Below, in pieces: positions 31,681 to 36,877 of a stretch of DNA of 36,877 nucleotides (within the stretch, counting starts at the first letter, position 1; each line of letters starts with the position of its first letter). Both the position numbers and the translations under genes were made by a program. The DNA is from a virus. A model generated the notes under the pieces. That model did no database searches. It was given only the letters and a program-made list of their open reading frames with translations, and had not been told where the DNA came from. The stretch is from positions 1 through 36,877 of IMG/VR virus record IMGVR_UViG_3300042898_001774, one strand, 5' to 3'.

Positions 31681-32408
31681 ATTTTTAACCCCGTGATATA
31701 TTTATATTCTGTTGATATGTAACTTTTTATATCATCTACTATATTTAGTTGAATCTCTTTGTTAGTATGATACTGTCCGCTATTTTCAGGAGCTACATAA
31801 TGTAGTGGTTTATATAGGTCTTTGGTACAAGAGGAATACCATGGCGTGTCATAGTTTAATAAATCTATTACTTTAATTGCAGGAATACCACTCATGTGTA
31901 ACTTATGTTGAACCGCATACAAACACCACACATCTATTTGACGTTTCATAGTAGGTGAGTAATTGTACATAAACCAATTTTTCAATGCTGAATAGCGTTC
32001 TTTTCGCCAAGACTTAGGCTTGTGACGTAGTGACCCTACTTCAAAATCTTCATCTAACAATAATCCGTGTAAATTATCACTCAGAATAATCGGATCGTCA
32101 CCATACTTTAGCAAATCTTTTAACTCAACTAAAGTAGTAACATCTCTTTTATAATTACCAAACGATAACAATTCATCGCTTATGCTGATCTCTACCCTAT
32201 CCGGTACTGTTTGACCAAAAAGTATCAAGTCAGGTTTTTGTTTGATTGCATCTTCAATCTGAACACATATTCCACCGTTACTAGACCCGGACATTGAGTT
32301 GACTATTAGTTCATATCCAATCTCTTTGGCTAGTATCTCACTGAAATGTGAGCCTTGGAATTCAGGTGTGTAGTCCGGATACATCCAACTACACCCACAA
32401 ATAATCAT
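31677..32408 (-). CDS. SGNH-like hydrolase (243 aa)
   Basis: ATG at 32408 begins M-I-I-C-G-C-S-W, in which S7 takes the SGNH nucleophile place, as in the protein at 15936. The earlier in-frame ATG at 32480 is disfavoured because it reads through the divergent promoter region. I-V-N-S-M-S-G-S-S-N-G-G is the oxyanion (Gly/Asn) block and D-L-I-L-F-G-Q-T follows. A late H-T-N-K-E-I-Q could supply the His. It is the first gene of the minus operon and the only one without a CTS leader. Ester cleavage on a glycan is plausible. Confidence 0.5.
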   Translation of the reverse strand: MIICGCSWMYPDYTPEFQGSHFSEILAKEIGYELIVNSMSGSSNGGICVQIEDAIKQKPDLILFGQTVPDRVEISISDELLSFGNYKRDVTTLVELKDLLKYGDDPIILSDNLHGLLLDEDFEVGSLRHKPKSWRKERYSALKNWFMYNYSPTMKRQIDVWCLYAVQHKLHMSGIPAIKVIDLLNYDTPWYSSCTKDLYKPLHYVAPENSGQYHTNKEIQLNIVDDIKSYISTEYKYITGLKI

Positions 32409-32433
32409 CTTCTTCAATTGGATTCCTTTTTGG

Positions 32434-32462
32434 TTGACTTTATTGCGTAGGTGTGCTACACT
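32434..32462 (+). promoter_or_regulatory. Sigma70-type promoter for the UvdE-like gene (TTGACT-17-TACACT)
   Basis: TTGACT at 32434-32439, 17 bp, TACACT at 32457-32462. Transcription from about 32469 supports the ATG at 32492 rather than the in-frame ATG at 32453, which lies inside the promoter. Confidence 0.65.
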
Positions 32463-32470
32463 ATATCTAT

Positions 32471-32478
32471 TATTTATC
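32471..32478 (-). promoter_or_regulatory. Candidate late promoter for the minus-strand operon (GATAAATA)
   Basis: On the minus strand these bases read GATAAATA, the same core as at 261 and 6237. It lies about 63 bp upstream of the SGNH start at 32408, ahead of three CTS-type genes. It overlaps the 5' leader of the divergent UvdE-like gene. The motif is short, so chance is possible. Confidence 0.35.
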
Positions 32479-32491
32479 ACTTTGGACTCTT

Positions 32492-33517
32492 ATGCACTCA
32501 TTTGACATTACTACTAAACGCATCGGTTTTGCCTGCAAATGGGCTGAAATCAACAAAAAAGGCGAGATTGCTAGTGCAGAGGGCCTCAATACAGGTGGCA
32601 CTACACTTGCATGGGCTAATCGTAACAACAGGTCAATGGTAGAGGAAAAGATCATTGATGTTGCTAAAACTAACATTCTCAATACTCATGCACTAGTCAA
32701 AAAAGTAGCTACTCTCCCCGAACCACTGAGAATGTTGCGCATTACCAGCGACATGTTCAGCTTCTATACACACGATGCCTACAAAGACTTTTGGCATCAA
32801 CCTGACATTCAATCTAGTCTTGAACGCTGGATGGCACCAATCGGCGAAACTGCACGACAAAACAATGTTCGTCTTAGCTTTCACCCTGACCAATTCGTAG
32901 TTCTTGCGAGTGATCGTCCTGAGGTAGTAAATAAGAGTATTGAAGAATTTGAATACCATGCTGACATGGCTAAATTTATGGGTTACGGTAAGACTTTTCA
33001 GGACATGAAAATTAATGTACACATTAGTGGTCGTCAAGGTCCTGAAGGTATTCGTAAAGCATACCAACGACTTAGCCCCGAAGCACGAAACACTATTACT
33101 ATCGAGAACGAAGAAAATGCATGGGGTCTCGCTGACTGTTTGACACTATCTGACTTACTACCTATTGTATTGGACATCCATCATCACTGGTGCAGGGAAG
33201 GTGAGTACTTATCTACTACAGACGAACGTGTACAGCGTGTGATTGATTCGTGGCGTGGCCTACGTCCCACTCTGCATTATTCTGTCTCACGTGAAGATAT
33301 TCTGGTTGGTCATTGCACTGACACATTACCCGATCGTGATGTTCTAATTGCCGGTGGCACTAATAAACAAAAGCTACGAGCCCATAGCGACTACTACTGG
33401 AACAAAGCGATAAATAAGTGGGCTATGACTTTCAATGATAAATTCGATATGATGTGCGAGTCAAAGGCTAAGAACTTGGCTAGCTTCAAACTGTATGAGG
33501 AATATGTGAATGTTTGA
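32492..33517 (+). CDS. uvdE: UV damage endonuclease, UvdE-like (341 aa)
   Basis: The enzyme nicks DNA 5' of UV photoproducts and some other lesions, using divalent metals in a TIM barrel. Conserved parts are R-I-G-F-A-C-K near the start, L-R-M-L-R-I-T-S-D-M-F-S-F, N-V-R-L-S-F-H-P-D-Q-F-V-V-L, I-N-V-H-I, I-T-I-E-N-E-E and V-L-D-I-H-H-H-W-C, which carry the metal-binding His, Glu and Asp. The size is that of bacterial UvdE. It likely repairs sunlight damage in the phage or host genome, a role T4 fills with DenV. The next gene overlaps by 8 bp. Confidence 0.88.
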   Translation: MHSFDITTKRIGFACKWAEINKKGEIASAEGLNTGGTTLAWANRNNRSMVEEKIIDVAKTNILNTHALVKKVATLPEPLRMLRITSDMFSFYTHDAYKDFWHQPDIQSSLERWMAPIGETARQNNVRLSFHPDQFVVLASDRPEVVNKSIEEFEYHADMAKFMGYGKTFQDMKINVHISGRQGPEGIRKAYQRLSPEARNTITIENEENAWGLADCLTLSDLLPIVLDIHHHWCREGEYLSTTDERVQRVIDSWRGLRPTLHYSVSREDILVGHCTDTLPDRDVLIAGGTNKQKLRAHSDYYWNKAINKWAMTFNDKFDMMCESKAKNLASFKLYEEYVNV

Positions 33518-33959
33518 CAAATTAAGAAATATGTTTAAGAAAGAAGAGGTAAAACCTCAACCTTCTAAGGAACCAGAGGCACCGAAGGTTAAGAAACCTC
33601 GGAAACCAAAAGAAAAGAAAGTTGTGCCTGAACTTACTGCAAAAGAAAAGGCAACAGCGGCAGGCGAACCCTATATTAACATTGTTAGGATGGTAGTAGA
33701 TCCTAATGACATTAACAGTGGCTCAGTAGAACTTGACTTCAACGATAAGTTTGTTTTGAATCTGATTCGTGCAGGTTACAAAATGAAAGACACTGACACG
33801 GACAATGATATCGTAGATAGATATTGGGTTAGTCTGTGCAGATCAACTGTTTTGGAAACCTTTGAACAGGAAATCGCTGATCCCAATAAACGGACACCCG
33901 GAGATGTACGCAATGTAGTTACACGGGATTTAGGTAATGGTCGTACGGAAGTGAGTTAA
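33510..33959 (+). CDS. Conserved phage protein with basic Pro/Lys-rich N-terminus (149 aa)
   Basis: Residues 1-50 are a Lys/Pro/Glu-rich, probably disordered tail (K-K-E-E-V-K-P-Q-P-S-K-E-P-E-A-P). Residues 55-149 form a compact domain with I-N-I-V-R-M-V-V-D-P, G-S-V-E-L-D-F-N-D-K-F-V and D-R-Y-W-V-S-L-C-R. The folded part resembles a conserved domain of T4-like cyanophage-type genomes with no known function. It lies between the UvdE-like gene and a possible GIY-YIG gene. Confidence 0.55.
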   Translation: MFDKLRNMFKKEEVKPQPSKEPEAPKVKKPRKPKEKKVVPELTAKEKATAAGEPYINIVRMVVDPNDINSGSVELDFNDKFVLNLIRAGYKMKDTDTDNDIVDRYWVSLCRSTVLETFEQEIADPNKRTPGDVRNVVTRDLGNGRTEVS

Positions 33960-33960
33960 G

Positions 33961-34545
33961 ATGCTTAATACTATTAATTTGTATAATCCCGATTTCATTA
34001 TAGATTGTTCTAAATTAACGCACTGCAAAGATATCTATTCTGAGATGCGTAGCAACGGAATAGTAAAAGCATACGTATATGGTATGTGTTTTAAGCCTGG
34101 TCCATTAGTGTATGATTTTACTAAAGTTGGAAAGAGTTGCCCCATCTTGGGTGAAAAAAGAGAACACCAAGTAGGTGAACGGATCACTCGACAACTAAGT
34201 TGGGTACCCGGCTGGAGTGGGAGGCATGTTCGTAGTTCACATGGTGCAGATTTTTGGTTAGGTATAGAGCATTTCCTAATGCCTAATGGTTTGTTACCTC
34301 AAACTTTCAACAAAAATGACATAACTATTGCTGTTTGGAATATATCCAAACGAATGTTAACTTCAAATGTATGCGAGGATGATGAGGGGAAAGCAACTGG
34401 TTGGGCAGAAGGCGAATTGGCCATGCAGTACAAGACCGCATTTGGAAGACTTCCCCATCTTAATATACAAGATCCTACAAAAACAAAGCACTACACTGCT
34501 CCGTATATACCTAAGTCGGTTTGGGACCAATTTACAGTAGGTTGA
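33961..34545 (+). CDS. Possible GIY-YIG-like nuclease (194 aa)
   Basis: A-Y-V-Y-G-M (37-42) could be the first GIY-type strand. Y-D-F-T-K-V-G-K-S (51-59) resembles the YIG strand with the usual K-x-G-x-S, with R67 and R74 in the catalytic-Arg region. A Glu in W-L-G-I-E-H-F-L might be the metal ligand. This pattern is like T5orf172/GIY-YIG phage proteins, but spacing is loose and the domain is larger than usual. It starts 1 bp after the previous stop. Unknown if active. Confidence 0.35.
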   Translation: MLNTINLYNPDFIIDCSKLTHCKDIYSEMRSNGIVKAYVYGMCFKPGPLVYDFTKVGKSCPILGEKREHQVGERITRQLSWVPGWSGRHVRSSHGADFWLGIEHFLMPNGLLPQTFNKNDITIAVWNISKRMLTSNVCEDDEGKATGWAEGELAMQYKTAFGRLPHLNIQDPTKTKHYTAPYIPKSVWDQFTVG

Positions 34546-34570
34546 CAATAGATAATTTTGATGCTATAAT
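34542..34570 (+). promoter_or_regulatory. Consensus sigma70 promoter (TTGACA-17-TATAAT)
   Basis: Both hexamers match the E. coli consensus exactly: TTGACA at 34542-34547 and TATAAT at 34565-34570, with 17 bp between. It overlaps the stop codon of the upstream gene and precedes the gene at 34602, which has AAAGGA. Strong early expression is expected. Confidence 0.85.
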
Positions 34571-34601
34571 AGAGACTTGTGCATCAAATTAAAGGAATAA
34601 A

Positions 34602-35342
34602 ATGTCAAGTCAAACATATTACGATGGTAAAAACATGGAGAGCAATGTGACTCTCCACACCAGACTTATAGAAACATTGAATTTTGACAAGATTGAGGTA
34701 AGAGGGGGAGTAACTACTAAAGGTGATGTAGTGGGTATTAGTGGTAATATTGAAGTGCCTGTAAGCATCAAACACGGTAGTCAGAAAAATACACAAGTAC
34801 ACCTGCCTACACTAAAAAGTTTTGCTAAAGCAATGTCTATGCCCACAGATATTGCTGTTATGCTAGAACAGTGGTTGGGTGTTACTAGTCAATCTCAATT
34901 TGAGGGCTGGTTAAATGGAAAAACACCCACTGCCTTACAACAAAAATATAAAAGATTGTTTGCCATTGATATATCTAACTGGAATAACGTTGTTTGTTGG
35001 TTCAACGATAACAACAAGAAAATTGCAGAATTACTTATTCAAGCAATGAACAACGAAAACCCAGCAAAATATCTAGTGTGGGTTAAGAAGAATAAAAACA
35101 CATTTCAAGTAATTGATATCCCTAAACTAATTGAGTGTATTAGTTCTGAATGCAAGTGGGTTACAGGACCTACTCGTGGCGGCAGTACATTGCGATGTGA
35201 ATATAACGGTAAACCATTAATGAGTTTGCAAATGAAGGGTTCAGGTGGTACCAATGGCGAGTACAATCACAACCCGCAATTTCACATTCATACACATTGG
35301 CCCGAATCAGTCATTTTTTATCAAGGCAAGCTGGTAGTATAA
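34602..35342 (+). CDS. Putative PD-(D/E)xK-type nuclease, possible restriction enzyme (246 aa)
   Basis: The core region T-T-K-G-D-V-V-G-I (38-46) followed by V-P-V-S-I-K-H-G-S-Q-K-N-T-Q-V-H (52-67) resembles phage and restriction-type PD-(D/E)xK nucleases. These have a K-T/G-D strand, a second strand ending x-S/E-x-K, and a Q-x-H in the next helix. D42, K57 and Q65/H67 would be active-site residues; the acidic residue before K57 is replaced by S55. The C-terminus has H-N-P-Q-F-H-I-H-T-H-W. A DNA methyltransferase gene follows 51 bp later, which suggests a restriction-modification pair. Confidence 0.4.
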   Translation: MSSQTYYDGKNMESNVTLHTRLIETLNFDKIEVRGGVTTKGDVVGISGNIEVPVSIKHGSQKNTQVHLPTLKSFAKAMSMPTDIAVMLEQWLGVTSQSQFEGWLNGKTPTALQQKYKRLFAIDISNWNNVVCWFNDNNKKIAELLIQAMNNENPAKYLVWVKKNKNTFQVIDIPKLIECISSECKWVTGPTRGGSTLRCEYNGKPLMSLQMKGSGGTNGEYNHNPQFHIHTHWPESVIFYQGKLVV

Positions 35343-35345
35343 ATA
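35338..35345 (+). promoter_or_regulatory. TATAAATA motif (possible late promoter)
   Basis: A perfect match to the T4 late core, overlapping the stop of the nuclease-like gene and 49 bp before the methyltransferase ATG. The consensus sigma70 promoter directly downstream is a better candidate for driving that gene, so this may be chance. Confidence 0.2.
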
Positions 35346-35359
35346 CGTGACCGCAATGA

Positions 35360-35388
35360 TTGACAACTTGCGTTTTAAAAAGTATAAT
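35360..35388 (+). promoter_or_regulatory. Consensus sigma70 promoter, start codon at +1 (TTGACA-17-TATAAT)
   Basis: TTGACA at 35360-35365, 17 bp, TATAAT at 35383-35388. Only five bases separate the -10 box from the ATG at 35394, so transcription should begin at or next to the start codon and no ribosome site can be present. Confidence 0.85.
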
Positions 35389-35393
35389 ACACT

Positions 35394-36647
35394 ATGCCAA
35401 AAAACTTAATATTCACAGAACAAGATTTCTTAAATCAATTCAACTTACCTAACATTTCATTTATAGATTTTTGTAATAAAATCTGTGTGCTTGATGTTAT
35501 GGATCGTTCAGGTTCATTCGTTGTACGAAGTGACCTTGATACCTTTGTTAACCGGGTAAGTAAAAAAGACGATAGGAAACAAAGATTAAATCTATACAAA
35601 CAAAATCTATACAAGATTCTAGTTACTGATGCTAAGTCTACACTAACTGCATGGTTTAAGCGTTATGGTGAATTAAAAGAATCTGTTGATTTTTATTTTG
35701 ATATTCCAAATGCTAATATATTAAATAATGATACCTTTACCGGTAGAACAAATAGCAAGTACGGTAAGATTTGCAAGAACATTAACTTTGTTAACTTCTA
35801 TAATACAAAGAAACTATACACTAACGATAGCGAATATACATTTGGTCTAATGCGTGTGATGTTTGAAGAATTCAAGGTTCGTAATAGCCTAGTAGGTCCT
35901 GCATTCTTTGATCATATCTGTAAGTATACCGGTGATTCAAGTCAATTCTGGTTAGACTTTATGATCGGTGCTAATCGTGCTAGTATCTTTAATCCTGCAA
36001 CATACAAAGGAATACTTGATACTGTGTTCACCGGTGAAACACTGTTTGCTCCGGTGATGGGCTGGAACGCATATCAAATCGCATTCTACAATAGCAAATT
36101 CAAAAATTTCATTGCAACAGATGTAATTCCTGATGTAGTAGAAAATGGTAAACTATTACAAGTTGAATATAACAAACACAAAGATGCTGGTATTTTTGAA
36201 TTAGCAGAAAAGAATATTGACTTATATTTGTGCCCTAGTGAACAATTAGACAGTAAACATGATTTTGGTACTAAGTATCAAAACTCTGTAGATGCTGTGC
36301 TACTCAGTCCCCCGTATTTTGATCTGGAAATCTATCCCAGTAATGACCAAAGTTTTAACAGTTTCCCTGACTATCAATCATGGTTAAAAGGATACTGGGA
36401 AGAAACAGTTAAGTTAGTTGTTAAAGTAATGAAGCCCGGAGCAAAGTTTGGCTTTGTTATTAGCAATTATGTTAATAGACAGAAACAAATGACTACTATT
36501 AGCGAGGATATGCGTGATGTAGTGCTAAAACACCTTACACTTGATAAGCAATACCGTGTACAGTGGAGTGCTATTTCGGGTACAAGACAAGCAAAGAAAA
36601 CAAGAGGCGGTAACTTTGAAGATTTATGGGTATTTGTTAAGAAATAA
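35394..36647 (+). CDS. N6-adenine/N4-cytosine DNA methyltransferase-like protein (417 aa)
   Basis: D-A-V-L-L-S-P-P-Y-F (about 300-309, SPPY at 305-308) is catalytic motif IV of amino-methyltransferases; Ser in first place is commonest in N4-cytosine enzymes. V-M-K-P-G-A-K-F-G-F-V-I-S-N-Y is the following strand region, and I-A-T-D-V-I-P about 65 residues before motif IV could be the SAM-binding acidic strand. The first 200 residues have no recognised fold and may hold target recognition. It probably protects phage DNA or pairs with the nuclease-like gene at 34602. Confidence 0.7.
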   Translation: MPKNLIFTEQDFLNQFNLPNISFIDFCNKICVLDVMDRSGSFVVRSDLDTFVNRVSKKDDRKQRLNLYKQNLYKILVTDAKSTLTAWFKRYGELKESVDFYFDIPNANILNNDTFTGRTNSKYGKICKNINFVNFYNTKKLYTNDSEYTFGLMRVMFEEFKVRNSLVGPAFFDHICKYTGDSSQFWLDFMIGANRASIFNPATYKGILDTVFTGETLFAPVMGWNAYQIAFYNSKFKNFIATDVIPDVVENGKLLQVEYNKHKDAGIFELAEKNIDLYLCPSEQLDSKHDFGTKYQNSVDAVLLSPPYFDLEIYPSNDQSFNSFPDYQSWLKGYWEETVKLVVKVMKPGAKFGFVISNYVNRQKQMTTISEDMRDVVLKHLTLDKQYRVQWSAISGTRQAKKTRGGNFEDLWVFVKK

Positions 36648-36650
36648 CAT

Positions 36651-36679
36651 TTGACAAAAACTAAATAGTAGTCTATAAT
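36651..36679 (+). promoter_or_regulatory. Consensus sigma70 promoter (TTGACA-17-TATAAT)
   Basis: TTGACA at 36651-36656 and TATAAT at 36674-36679 with a 17-bp spacer, 32 bp before the ATG at 36712. It starts 3 bp after the methyltransferase stop. Confidence 0.85.
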
Positions 36680-36711
36680 AGACACATATCAACACATACC
36701 TAATTTCAAAA

Positions 36712-36877
36712 ATGAACTACGCACTAATTGATAATGCCAACACTTTTTTTCGTGCCCGTCACGTTGCATCACGCAATAGTGATCCGGAAGAAAAAGCGGC
36801 TTTCGCACTTCATCTTACACTTTCGTCAATTAATCAGGCCGTGCGCCTTTATAACATCGATCACGTAGTAGTCTGTT
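36712..36877 (+). CDS. 5'-3' exonuclease / RNase H-like protein, N-terminal fragment
   Basis: About 55 residues are visible before the window ends. A-L-I-D-N-A-N-T-F-F-R-A-R-H near the start resembles the first motif of PIN/FEN-type 5'-3' exonucleases (L-V/I-D-G-x-N/S-x-x-x-R-A), with the first metal-binding Asp at residue 7. A helix and V-R-L-Y-N-I-D-H-V-V-V-C (second strand) follow, as in that fold. T4-like phages use such an enzyme (RNase H) to remove Okazaki primers. No clear ribosome site precedes the ATG. Confidence 0.55.
   Translation, partial: MNYALIDNANTFFRARHVASRNSDPEEKAAFALHLTLSSINQAVRLYNIDHVVVC

Noticed and set aside
32453-32491. Upstream ATG for the UvdE-like gene
   Set aside because: It lies within the TTGACT-17-TACACT promoter, so it would not be on the transcript.
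33409-33416. GATAAATA as a late promoter
   Set aside because: It is inside the UvdE-like coding region with no late-type gene start close behind it.

Overview
The window is part of a large, tailed, T4-like (myovirus-type) phage genome. The evidence is a family B DNA polymerase with all exonuclease and polymerase motifs (10272-12989), followed directly by a gp45-type sliding clamp, a DsbA-like small DNA-binding protein, a LamG-type structural protein fragment, and many short, tightly overlapping genes of the kind found in aquatic T4-like phages. The DNA is AT-rich. Many promoters match the bacterial sigma70 consensus with exact 17-bp spacing, so the host is probably a Gram-negative bacterium. 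The GhrA-like and thermonuclease-like proteins look proteobacterial, but host identity is inference only.

Layout. (1) 1-7418: the end of a LamG structural gene, then genes whose products start with a short peptide ending in [I/L]-x-E at residues 8-10. This is the form of the T4 capsid-targeting sequence (CTS) that the prohead protease removes from internal head proteins. They include a modular 870-aa protein, a GNAT-like/kinase-like fusion and an HExxH metallopeptidase. A Dps-like ferritin, a GhrA-like dehydrogenase, a structured-RNA candidate and a secreted thermonuclease lie among them. (2) 7415-17504: glycosyltransferase-like protein, TilS-like PP-loop enzyme, DsbA, FkbM methyltransferase, polymerase, clamp, a TGT/DpdA-like enzyme, an SGNH hydrolase and small conserved phage genes. 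(3) 17488-28476: a dense plus-strand run mixing 7-deazaguanine synthesis (FolE, QueD, QueE) with sugar and surface chemistry: nucleotidyltransferase-cupin fusion, 2OG oxygenase, two GT-B glycosyltransferases, sulfotransferase, APS-kinase fusion and GalE-like epimerase. A small histone-H1-like protein is also here. (4) 32408-28473 (minus): an SGNH hydrolase followed by three more CTS-type proteins, one of them a 786-aa modular protein ending in a GP88-like domain. (5) 32492-36877: UvdE-type endonuclease, conserved proteins, a possible nuclease/DNA-methyltransferase pair and the start of a 5'-3' exonuclease-like gene.

How the genes fit together. FolE, QueD, QueE and the DpdA-like transglycosylase are the core of a pathway that builds a 7-deazaguanine base and exchanges it for guanine in phage DNA. 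QueC is not in the window. The CTS-type proteins look like cargo packaged in the head and possibly injected with the DNA.

The most unusual feature is a 15-bp repeat, GGT GTG GCG GAA GGC (encoding GVAEG), found six times exactly and several times in variant form. It occurs in two unrelated large genes on opposite strands and separates short dissimilar modules. GVAEG resembles a prohead-protease site (V-x-E|G), which suggests packaged polyproteins cut into pieces, with the conserved DNA acting as a possible recombination joint for module shuffling.
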